DNA of 64,000 nt from Laguncularia racemosa (taxonomy: Eukaryota; Streptophyta; Magnoliopsida; Myrtales; Combretaceae): positions 3,844,001 to 3,908,000 of the forward strand of contig JBBMOL010000038.1 in assembly GCA_037954665.1 (NCBI GenBank), read 5' to 3'. The notes below the pieces were generated by a model, which worked only from the letters and a program-made list of their open reading frames with translations, searched no databases and had not been told where the DNA came from. The translations under genes were made by a program, and so were the position numbers. Below, piece after piece: positions 36,850 to 47,779 of this stretch; positions within the stretch are counted from its first letter, which is position 1; every line of letters begins with the position of its first letter.

Positions 36850-39200
36850 CTAATCACGAAGAGAGAGGCATTCGCCCCTCAACGAAAGAAGTTCTTCGAC
36901 GCACTTTCGACATGGTTGAAGAATTCGATGGCAGCTTGGAGAGGGATATTGATGTTGTAGCAACCATTGTTGGAATTCTAAGGGACATATACATTGATGA
37001 TGGCGAGGAGTTTAGACTAATACGACCTTTATACTCATTAGTTGAGGAGGGAAATACACTAAATGGAGTTTGAAGCACCCTTACATAAGAAGAGTTGATG
37101 GAAGTAAGGAAGTATTTCTAACCATGACCTAAAGGGTGGAGGATCGATAAGTCTCAACTTGATAACTTTAATTGTTAGTTGTCAGTTTTGTCTCTACTTG
37201 AAACACATGAAATTTAGGCTTAGGGCATCTTTTACAGAATTCTAGAAGGAGTTCTTCAACCATCACCGGATCTCACTATCCCAACTTATCCTAAATGCTT
37301 GTAAACTTCTGAATGCCTTTGAAGTGTTATGCGAGGACTTCATATTGCGAGCTACTCTATAACTCCTATGTTTCTTCTATAGGCTAAAGAGGTTGAACAA
37401 CGGTTGGTACTACTTGATTCATCAGGCTAGATTCTTCCATACATGGGTCAAAAAGCAAGTTCCTGGTGATGGTGTGCAAATCTAACCCAAACTTTTGGAT
37501 GAATTGGGTTGAGCCAATTTAAACCTTGGCTATCCTAGCGATAAAGCCATAATAGAGTAGGTAATGGTTGAGTTATGGAAGAGGCTAAAAGATATGTGGA
37601 ATGCATTGAAGGTGGTTAACGAGAACCTTTACGATGGTAGACTCTTTAATAGTGTGACTTACAAGGATAAGGGAGGTATGCTTGTAGCATTGGCCATGCT
37701 GAAGTGGGTTGTCATGGGGAAGTTGTTTGTCTAGTTCCATTGAGGGAATAGGTTTCCTTGAGAGCCCTTTATTTAACATGGTAATTCATTTCTATATCCT
37801 TGTAGTAATTTCTTACTGTTCTTTATTTTTGCATACATGTAACTCCAAAAGGACAATGTAGTTGAGCTCATTGCTAGGCACAAAGCAGTTGCTACCACCA
37901 AGAAATCCAAGAGAGTACTTTCCCCAACTACTGAGCTAAGGAGGGCTTCTATACCATGGCCTCGAAAGGTTCCTTTGACAATAAGGTATGTAGAGAGACC
38001 TATAGGTGCTTCTCACTAGCTAAACATCCTTTAACTAGGCAAAGGTAGAAGGGAAAAATTATAGAGGGACTTAGGCAACCTTCAAGGAAACGACCTTGTA
38101 TCAAGGCTTCTGGTGGGAAGCCTGAGGAAGCTTGATCCAGAGCCTAGGATGAGAATGCTCAACTGGACATTGAGTTCGAATATGCCAAGTAGTTGGTTCG
38201 ATAGTAGGGCATGAGTCTTACTTTGTTGGTAGAAGAAAGGGTCAAAGAGATTGTTTCCTCAATTTCGAGGCTTCCCTCTTCATAGGGTAAAGGGCATTTT
38301 CTTTCCCATATGGAAGGTGTATAGCTTGAACATTAGGCTAAGAGATAGGAAGATTAGTAGGGAAATTCTAAGGGGTTCCATACTACCTCGAGACAATGCA
38401 ATACTTGAAGGCAACCTCCATAGAACGTCTAAGGATGATGTTGAGAGGTTGATCAGTGCGAAACTTTATGATGTATGTCCCTTCAATTTCAAATTTTGTT
38501 GTCTTTTGTTCAATTATTTTTTACTGACCTTCATTACTTCATGTTGTAGTTTACTTCCCACTTAATGAAATCATTTGACATTTGGAGACATTTGGAGCAT
38601 TGAGATTGAGCAGGTAGGAGAGCTTAGGTTCAAGCTTGAGACCTTAATTTCTTGGCACCGAAGGCTGTATGGTAGCTATAAGAAGCTTTTTAATGATGTG
38701 TGTATAATGTCGCAGAAGGTTAAAAGAGCATAAAGAGGTGGCTAGGAAGGTTCAAGAATAAGCCTATTGCCAGATAGCCAAGGTGAAGGAGATCTAGCTA
38801 AAAGTTGAGGGCAAAGTTGGTATGTTAAGGGCATGAGTGGATGTGGAGGTTAGGGCTAACACAAATCTTGTTGCTACGGTTAGTGAATTGGATAGATACA
38901 ATAAAGATCTCATTGTTAAGGTGAAAATGCTGTTCATTTAGCTCGATGGGATGAATAAATAGCTTGAGGTGGAGAGCAAGCAACTCAAGTCTCAAGAATC
39001 GATTTATGCCAAAAGGGAAATTGGCTTGTGTGTGAAGATTCATCAACTTCGCTTAAAGGTCGATTGAGATAGGGCTCATATTTTAGAGTTGAAGGGTGGT
39101 GTTACAGCCATGATGGATAGAGTGGTGTTAGAAAAACAGTTTTTTGATAAAATTATGGTAAGTAAAGAGAGGTTTAACCTTTACGAGCAAAAACTGATGG
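36850..39200 (+). pseudogene. Antisense extra ORF of the Tat-type element, 5' part (PF04195-like)
   Basis: An open frame at about 36860-37072 reads RGIRPSTKEVLRRTF..DIYIDDGEEFRLIRPLY. After breaks, 37230-37470 reads EFFNHHRISLSQLILNACKL, NAFEVLCEDF and YRLKRLNNGWYYLIHQARFF. This is the pattern of the plant 'putative gypsy type transposon' domain. Further on are a VALAMLKWV segment and a Lys/Glu-rich, coiled-coil-like tract (38580-39200) with in-frame stops. The role of this protein is unknown. The ORF is cut at 39208 by a nested element and resumes at 46789. Confidence 0.7.
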
Positions 39201-39203
39201 AAG

Positions 39204-39208
39204 GTATT
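39204..39208 (+). repeat. Target-site duplication of nested element, left
   Basis: GTATT directly before the LTR, paired with GTATC at 46784-46788. Confidence 0.6.
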
Positions 39209-41981
39209 TGAAATGCCTTAGAAATTTTGAAAAACTATACTAAAATTAAAGAAAGTAAGTAGAACAATAAGTACTTTTAGGCTACGATTGCAAGGACAAT
39301 GTTTTCATAATTTCAAAAATATGAGAAGGTTAACAATAAAAAATTAAATTACTATAATATATTAAATTACTTTAATAATTTATGTATAAAAAATAATAAT
39401 AGACTTTAAAATAGAAAAGTAAAAAAAAAAGAAATAAACGAGATTCGTTAGGTAATTAATAATAAGAAGTAAGAATTAAAATTTTAGATTTATGATAGTT
39501 AAATAGATTTTTTAAGTATATATTTATATTTAAAATATTTTATTTAATATACACGTAAATTTTTATATAAAAATATTATAATTTAATAAAATATTGATAT
39601 GAGCACAAACAAAACCCATAATTCGATATTTATCTATAGTAACCTTTCTCTCTTCTTATCCATTAAATTCCTCTCTCTTTTTCTCTCTCCTCATTTCATT
39701 TTTCTCATGGTCAAACCCTCTTTTCTTTCTTTCCTTTCCTTTCCTTTTTTTCTCTTCTTCTCTGTTACGAAATAAAAAACTCCTCTCCAAACTTTTAAAA
39801 TCCATAACTTTCCCATATTAATTCCAAATAAAAAACTATAAGTACCATTACGATCCTTGGATGGAGTACTTTACATCAAGACCCCACTTGTTAGTTTTTT
39901 ATTCATTTATTACTAGGGCAAAGACCTAAATTTATGCGATTTTCCAAGAATTATTTTGAGTTTTAAAGCTAAAAGATCAAAGTAAGTGGAAAACTCCATG
40001 AAATATCTGCTGTGTTTAATCGTTGTAGTATTATAATAATTTTTTTCTCGTTTCTTTTCTTGTTCCCTTTTGTCTTTTGTACTTATTTCCTTTCTTTTCT
40101 TTTCTTTTCTTTTCATTTTCCCTTTCTTTTTATATCCAAAAAATTTATGCATATATGTACAATATACGTAAACTTAATAATAGTTGACAAAAAGGAAATT
40201 TAAGTAGAACGTAATATATATGTATATATATATATATATTAATCATAGGCCATATATACATATAAGTATACATTTATGATTATGAAATTTATTATTTTTA
40301 TATTGTTAACCACTATAAAAAAATGAAATGAAAAAATGAAACAATAAGGAAACTAGAAGAATATGTTTGGCAAACTTATCCCTCTAGATAAATTAAAAAT
40401 ATATACAAGACTTTTCTTTTCTTTTGTTTTCATTTTCCCTTTCTTTTTATATCCAAAAAATTTATGCATATATGTACAATATACGTAAACTTAATAGTAG
40501 TTGACGAAAAGGAAATTTAAGTATAACATAATATATATATATATATATATATGTCCACATGAAAAAGTCTTGTGCTTGTGATCTTATATTTACAAATTCT
40601 TGAGTAATGGAATGACTCGGTTGTTGCCAAGGAATAAGAATTGTAAATCAATCTTGGTTAGTTGATTTGATGGTTGATGAGATTGGGTTATATTATACTA
40701 TTATTGATTTAGCCTGGTGTGTTTATTCATTTCTAAAATTTATTTCTTTATGATTTTGTTTGTCTCATTTACTTGATTTTATTTGGCTAGTCTAGTCTTC
40801 CTTGCTTTATCCATGATGTGTAATGCTTGATTCTTCTTGTTGCGGTGAATGTAAATATAAAGTGTGGATCGTTTTGGTTGTAGGATTGACTTGGTTTCTT
40901 TTTGCTTGCCCTTGAAGTTGTGTTCCTTAAATACTTTAATAGTTTATTATTTTGAATGTGGATTGTCTTATGACTATATATTGTTTGATCACCTCGAACC
41001 AACTAATTAAAGGAATGGACCTAACTAAAATTAGATATGCATCTTATGATAGATTGCATTGTGTTGAAGGTCATCACTGTTACAGGACGTGTCGAAGGTA
41101 ATCATTGAGGGATTATTGCTCCACCATTAGCGAACTAAGTGACTTAGGGGTTGTTGTGTCTTTGACAGAATCGAGTTTTGTTCATCCTTGAGGGTATGCG
41201 TGCTCAATGTGTAGTTAGGGCACCTAGAGTGTAAGAATGATTTGTGTACTCAATGTGCAATTAAGACACATGGAATTTAAGAACTAAAAGACATAAGATA
41301 AGTAACTAAGTGAGAAGACAAGAATTAAGTAAGATGTGGTACCCGAGCACTGATGGTTATGAGAATCCCCAACCTAAGGTCAAGAGGAGTGTTAAACCCT
41401 AGACTTCACGCTAGTTATTGGAAGATCACGTGTGATGACTGCATTTCATAAGATTGTTCATGCAAAGCATATGGTTGAAAACTTGTTTGGATTTGCTTGT
41501 GCATGTGTAGTATTGAGAGTATTGCACTCCCATCTCACTAAGCTATGGTGTGCTCACCCCTCCATAAACTATTTTATAAGAAAATTTCAAAATCTTGAGA
41601 TGAGATAAGAGATGATGTGACAAGAGCTGCTAGAATCAAGAGTGATATAGTAAGATGTGTATTAATAGATTATTTGGATGAATTCTTATTCTTAGGAACT
41701 CAATGCATAAATGGAATTTGCAAAACTTAGATGTGTTTTTCCATTTTACTGTTTTGATAGAGGATTCCGATTCTCTATAATCTTGGCCGACCGTGGAACA
41801 TAGGAATCCATAATTATATTTTTATTATATGATATTATGTAATATAACTAGTTACAATTGATTAAATATTTAATTAAAATCTCACGACTTTTGATTTGCA
41901 AAGCAATTATTATGTAATGGGTACACACGTGATGTAATAACTTTTAGTGAAAACTTCCAAGCCCCCTTTTGGGGGGTGATA
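39209..41981 (+). repeat. Left LTR of nested element
   Basis: Begins TGAAATGCCTTAGAAATTTT and ends ..GGGGGGTGATA. Contains CTTTT-rich tracts (39719-39765, 40085-40125) and, unlike the right LTR, a second copy of the segment around TATATCCAAAAAATTTATGC (40130 and 40447). Confidence 0.85.
40087..40545 (+). repeat. Left-LTR-specific duplication of about 135 bp
   Basis: The run from the TTTTCATTTTCCCTTTCTTT tract through CAATATACGTAAACTTAATA to GGAAATTTAAGTA occurs at about 40087-40215 and again at about 40410-40540. The right LTR has it once (about 44950-45055). Confidence 0.8.
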
Positions 41982-41985
41982 TGAG

Positions 41986-41999
41986 TGGTATCGAAGCTC
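41986..41999 (+). promoter_or_regulatory. Primer-binding site (tRNA-Met-like)
   Basis: TGGTATCGAAGCTC four bases after the LTR end resembles the common plant initiator tRNA-Met site TGGTATCAGAGC, with a small change. Confidence 0.65.
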
Positions 42000-43984
42000 T
42001 AAGTTGTCAAAAATAGGAGCAACTTACCAAACAATGAGATGGGGTAGAACTTGGGTAGATTTTTAAGAATAAAATGATAAAAGACTTAGATAATAGTCTA
42101 TATATATTATTGTAAGATTTTCTTCTAACCACAAACCACCCCTAAATTTTTTTATCCCCATTCGAAACCACAAATGGAAATTTCAGAAAACAAAGTTAAA
42201 AGATATTACAAAATATGAAGATTAAAAATTCGCAACCATCAAGTTTTGAGGATGAAACTTAAGTAGGGGGAAGGATGTAGAACCTCACAATTTGCAACAA
42301 GTATTTTAAGGAGTTATGCAATTTTCATTACTCCATCTTAATAACGGTATAATTAGAATTATAATCTAAAACACCTTCACTGATAAAACTTTGATAAACT
42401 ATGTCAACATACAAAATCGTCGTATCGAAATAATATTACAACTCCAACTAAGATAATAAGGAATAAGTATAAAATAAAACTATCGAACATATTGAGACTC
42501 CTATAAGAAATTTAGTTACATGAATAAAATGATATGACACTTGTAATTGTGCTACAAATAAATAAATAAATAATAACAATGATACTAATTGATGGTAAAC
42601 ATAAAATATAAATAAGCAATTATAACAACCGTGTTTGGTTAAAAATACATCTAAAACTTGTTCATCATAGTTCAATAGTACACTAGTATACATAATATGA
42701 TTGTGTCACCATTAAAAAAAATAATTTAAATATAATTAATGAATAAACACCTAGATATATTAATCGTTTAGATATCCTTATAAAAGCTTTAGATATAAAT
42801 TTAAATATGAAACTCTAACTTAGAAACTTATCAATAAGTATCTTTAAAAGTGTAAAGTGTATATATAAATAATCATACTTTCTACCAAAAACAATCCAAA
42901 TAAGACCACTATATTATTTTAAGAGATAGTATCTTATATAGTATGAGATATATAGATTTATAAAAAAAACTCAATTTCCTAAAAGCAAATATAATGAGAA
43001 CGATAACATTTATAATGAAAGATTTGGAATCACCTCAATAATATTGGATAAAGTCTAAATGTAAATCCTATAATTCTCAATATTCCTTCTACGGATGATA
43101 TCTAAATATAAGAAATTATCAATATAAAGGAATAATAAATCCAAAAATGTATTCATGATTCTTCACAAATCCAATGTAGATAATTACAAAAATGACAAGC
43201 CCAAGATGTAAAACTATAATATAACCTACCAACTAAAATGACACCATTCTAAGATATAATAATTTTTATTAGTAAAATATAAGCTATACGATATATAATT
43301 TATTTACGAATCTATTCTTAATATGACATTTTTAAAAGGTTATGTATTGTAATACTTATACATATATATGTATTTATTTATATATAATTAATATATATAT
43401 ATATATATTTACATATTCCTTATATATAACTTCATACTAATATAATATTTTTAGAAAATTTCACACTTTAAGAAGGATATGCATAGTATTCATTATTTAA
43501 TAAACACATTAATTCCTTTTACTTAAAAATACATAATAATAGAAATATACAAGATATATGTACTGGATACTTTATTTGATAAACATTGCTACTATGTCCA
43601 AAAAATAGGTAATATATATTTAAGCTCAACTCTTTAACCTATTTTAATAAAAACCTTAAGCTTAAGATCTTTACCATTGTAAGTTAAATTTGAGAAGAAT
43701 TAGATACTCATTGAAGTGGGTAGATTAGTAAAAGTAATAAATAAAAGAGTTAGATCATTAGGTATATAAATATATATTGCTTGTTAATATAGCATGATCA
43801 TTTGATAAATAAAACTAAATTACTCAAATATACATACTCTAAAATTTTGACACCTTATTTACATATATGAGGTTGTGTAGGAAATGATGACTTTGAGTTC
43901 TAAAACATGAAAAATTAAAAATCCAATGAAAACAACAAAAGCGAAGAGACAATTGAGATGAAGTCTCAAGGACGAAACTTCTTG

Positions 43985-43997
43985 GGGGGGGGGGGGG
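43985..43997 (+). promoter_or_regulatory. Polypurine tract of nested element
   Basis: A G-run in the context GGACGAAACTTCTT(G)n, four bases before the right LTR. Confidence 0.75.
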
Positions 43998-44001
43998 AGA
44001 A

Positions 44002-45069
44002 TGAAATGCCCCACAAATTTTGAAAAACTATACTAAAATTAGAGAAAATAAACGGAATAATAAGTACTTCTAGGCTACGGTAGTAAGGATAATGTTTTCG
44101 TAATTTTAAAAATATGAGAAGGTTAACAACGAAAAAATAAATCACTATAATATATTAATATTACTTTAATAATTTACATATAACAAAAATCTTATAACAA
44201 ATAATAATAGACTTAAAAATGAAAAAGGAAAAAAAATGAGATATGTTAGGTAATTATAACAAATAAGAAGTAAAAATTAAAATTTTAGATCTATGATAAT
44301 TACATAGAATTTTTAAGTATATATTTATATTCAGAATATTTTATTTTGTATACATATAAATTTTCGTATAAAAATATCATAATTTAATAAAATATTAATA
44401 CGCATACTAATTGAACCTATAGATTCAATATTTCATTTTTCTCATAGTCAAACCTTCTTTTCTTTCTTTTCTTTCCTTTCTTTCTTCCTTCCTTCTCTTT
44501 CTCTCCTTCTTTGTTACAAAATCAAAAACTCTTCTCCAAACTTTAAAAACTCATAACTTTCCCATACTAACTTCAAATAAAAAACCGTAAGCATTATTAC
44601 AAACTTTGGAAGGAATACTTCGTATCAAGACCCTACTTGCTAGTTTGTTATTCATTTATTACTAGGTGAAAGATTCAAATTTATGCGACTTCTCGAGGAT
44701 TATTTTGAGTTTAAAAACTAAAAGATCGAGATGAGTGAGAAACTTCATGAAATACTATAATGTTTGTATATTACTTATAATATAGTTATATATGTGTGTG
44801 ATTTGCTATGTTTAATTGTTGGGGTATTATAATAATTTTTTTCTCTTTTCTTTTCTTATTCCCTTTTGTCTTTTGTTCTTATTTTCTTTCTTTTCTTTTC
44901 TTTCCTTCTAGTTGCTTTCTCTGACTATGTGCTTTTCTTCTCTTTTCTTTTTCTTTTCATTTTCCTTTTTTTCTTTTTTATATCCAACAAATGTATGCAT
45001 ATATGTACAATATATGTAAACTTAATAATAGCTGATAGAAAGGAAATTTAAGTATGATAATATATATAT

Positions 45070-45100
<31 letters not shown>

Positions 45101-46783
45101 GTATCTAAGATATAGATAATTATCTATAGATATATTAAATATAAGCCTCATGAATATGTATACATATATGTATATATTTATTTATTTATAAATGTATATA
45201 TTTATTTATTTATATACGTATATATTTATGATTATGAAATTTATTATTTTTACGTTGTTGACCACTATAAAAAAATGAAATGATAAGGAAATTAGAAGAA
45301 TATATTTTGCAAACTTATCCCTTTAGCTAAATTAAAAATATATGTATATATATATGTTTATCCATATGAAAAAGGCTTACGGTTTTATATTTACAAATTC
45401 TTGAGTAATGGAATGACTCAGTTGTTACCGAGAAATAAGAACTGTAAATCAATCTTGGTTAGTTGATTTGATGGTTGATGGGATTGGCTTATACTATACT
45501 GTTATTGATCTAGCTTAGTATGTTGATTCATTTTTAAAATTTATGTCTTTATGATTTTGTTTGTCTTATTTTCTTGATTTTATCTGGTTGGTCTGGTCTT
45601 CCTTGCTTTATCCATAATGTGTAATGCTTGATTCTTCTTGTTATGGTGAATGTAAATATAAAGTGTGAATTGTTTTGCTTGTGAGATTGACTTAGTTTCT
45701 TTTTTGCTTACGCTTGGAGTTGTGTTCCTTAAATGCTTTAATAGTTGATTGTCTTAAATGTGGATTGGCTTGTGACTATATATTGTTTGATCACCCTAAA
45801 CCAACTAATTAAAGGATTGGACCTAACTAAAATTAGACGTGCATTACATGATATATTGCATTGTGTTGAAGGCCATCACTACTACAAGATGTGTTGGAGG
45901 TAATCGTTAAGGGATTACTATTCCGCTATTAACGAACTAAGTGACTTGGGGGTTGTTGTGCCTTTGACGAAACTAAGTTATGTTTTTCCTTAAGAGTGTG
46001 TGTGCTCAGTGTGCAGTTAAGGTACTTCAATGCGTAAGAATGATTTGTGTGCATAGTGTACAGTTAAGGCACTTGGAGCTTAAGAACCAAAAGACATAAG
46101 ATAAGTAACTAAGTGAAAAGACAAGAATTAAGTAAGATATGGTGTCCGAACACTAATGGTTATAAGAATCCCCAACCTAAGGTCAATGAGGTGTTAAATC
46201 CTAGACTTCACATTGGTTACCAGAAGATTGCATGTGATGACTACATTTTACATGGTTGTTTATATATAACATATGGTTGAAAACTTGTTTGGAATTATTT
46301 GTGCATGTGTAGTATTAAGAGTATTGCACTCCCATCTCACTAAGCCATGGTGTGTTCACCCCTCCATAAACTATTTTGATGGAAAATTTCAAAATCTTAG
46401 GATAGGATAAGAGATGATGTAATAAGTGCTATTGGAATCAAGAGTGATATAGTAAAATATGTATTAATAGATTATTTAGATGAAATCTTATTCTTAGGAA
46501 CTTAATGTAGGAATGGAATTTGCAAAACTAAAATGTGTTTTTCTATTTTATCGTTTTGGTAGGAGATTCCGATTCTTTGCAATTTTGGTCGACTGTGGAA
46601 TATGGAAATCCATAGCTATATTCTTATTATATAATTATATGTAATATAAATAGTTATAATTAATTAAATATTTAATTAGAATCTTACGACCTCTGACTCG
46701 CAAGGTGGTTATGATGTAATGGGTGCACGTGTAATGTGATAGCTTTTAGTAAAAACTTCTAAGCTTTCTTTTGAGGTGTGATA
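44002..46783 (+). repeat. Right LTR of nested element
   Basis: Begins TGAAATGCCCCACAAATTTT and ends ..GGTGTGATA. Aligns along its length with 39209-41981, with many substitutions and small indels, so the insertion is not young. Confidence 0.85.
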
Positions 46784-46788
46784 GTATC
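46784..46788 (+). repeat. Target-site duplication of nested element, right
   Basis: GTATC, 4 of 5 bases equal to GTATT at 39204-39208. Confidence 0.6.
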
Positions 46789-47175
46789 TAATCAACTAGA
46801 TTAGAAATTTTGGAGGTGCACCTAGATTATGTCCTTAGCTGTTTAGATTATTGTGATGGTCTAGAGGGGCTAAGGCCATCACTGAAGAGGAAGAGGTCAA
46901 GGACTAACTTGGTGAAGAGGTGGTGGTCTAGGATTAAAGTTAAGGCCAAGGCGACGACTAAAGGTGAGCTGAGGAGCAGGGCTAGAATTCAAGATTGGGC
47001 TATGAAGAAGACTTGGGTCATGGCCATGTTAAGGACTTTCCTCCCCCCTCTTCTAACTTTAAACCCTCTTATAGACCTTCTACTGCCCCTCAAGTCACAC
47101 CTAGTTGAACAAAACGCTGCTATAGAAATTAATGAAATGGTCGAGGCTTTGATTATCCCCTCCCTCAAAAACTAG
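46789..47175 (+). pseudogene. Antisense extra ORF of the Tat-type element, 3' part
   Basis: Continues the interrupted plus-strand ORF after the nested insertion. A 121-codon open frame (46810-47175) is Lys/Arg-rich (LKRKRSRTN, KVKAKATTKGEL) and ends ..IPSLKN. A basic C-terminal part is consistent with the extra ORF family, but this assignment rests on position more than on recognised motifs. Confidence 0.5.
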
Positions 47176-47510
47176 TGTATTCTTTTATTTATTTAGTCTT
47201 CATTTTTTATTTTGTAAGGTCAGTATGCCAACTTAATGGATGTAATTTCGATGATTGCAGCTTTAACATTGTTGAATGAAAATTTTCTAAGTGTTTTTAA
47301 GTATGCATTTCTCTTGCTTTCATTATTTTACTTGTGTGTTGTTATTTGTTATCCTATTGTCCCTAAGGACATTAAGTGTTAGGGAGTCCTCGAACATCTA
47401 GATTGTAGTCTTTTCAATGAGTTATCCAATAGGTTAGGGAAGCTAAATTCTTCGACTTGACTTGAAGAGGTTAGGTTCTCCAATTGTACAACAATGGTTA
47501 AGGAGCCTAA

Positions 47511-47671
47511 GAGTCCATTCGCCTCTAAGAGGTTGGGACTTAGCATTATCAAGAGTCCATTTGCTTAGACGTTAGTAAGGACTTGATGTTATCAAGAGTC
47601 CCCTTACCTTAATGAGGTTAAGACTTAATATTCGTGGGAGTCCATTTACCTCAAATGAGGCTGGGACTTAG
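47511..47671. repeat. Tandem array, four units of 42-43 bp, between pol and the antisense ORF
   Basis: Units start at 47511, 47553, 47596 and 47638, each with GAGTCC(A/C)(T/C)T..CC/CT...GAGG/AGG..GGGACTTA-like content. Short tandem arrays downstream of pol are a known feature of Tat-lineage elements and a source of plant satellites. Confidence 0.8.
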
Positions 47672-47779
47672 AACTTTTAGTCAAATTGAACATAAGCACA
47701 TAATAGATTATTACATTTCAACTTGTAAAAGAAGCTATTATATTCATTAAGTTACAACTACTACATGGATTTCAAAAAA

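Larger units (their letters stand above)
41982..44001 (+). other. Interior of nested element
   Basis: No gag or pol similarity. A second polypurine-like tract (GAGGATGAAACTTAAGTAGG, 42249-42268) is followed at 42276 by an LTR-like start, TGTAGAACCTCACAATTTG. This resembles but is not identical to the outer LTR start, suggesting the interior is partly the 3' end of a related element. AT-rich throughout. Confidence 0.55.
39209..46783 (+). mobile_element. Nested LTR retrotransposon with 2.8-kb LTRs and a non-coding interior
   Basis: Two similar direct repeats (39209-41981 and 44002-46783) enclose only 2.0 kb. A primer-binding-like site follows the left LTR, and a G-rich polypurine tract precedes the right one. 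A GTATT/GTATC duplication flanks the whole, which interrupts the extra ORF of the Tat-type element. The GAGGACGAAACTTCTT..GGGG polypurine context is typical of chromovirus-type (Tekay/Del-like) gypsy elements. With no gag or pol left, it is a deletion derivative or non-autonomous. Confidence 0.85.

Noticed and set aside
36850..39200. Possible host gene with a plant mobile-domain-like protein
   Set aside because: The coding remains lie between a polypurine tract/LTR and a gypsy pol in the same element, and the motif pattern is the known extra ORF of Tat-type retrotransposons.
39913..40203. Open frames on both strands rich in Lys/Glu or Phe/Ser
   Set aside because: They are translations of CTTTT-type simple repeats inside the nested element's LTR.
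42276..43960. Complete solo LTR inside the nested element
   Set aside because: A start is visible at 42276 but no matching end or target-site duplication could be found, so it is recorded only as an LTR-like start.
47511..47671. CRISPR-like spaced repeats
   Set aside because: The units are contiguous degenerate tandem repeats without unique spacers, in a plant retrotransposon.
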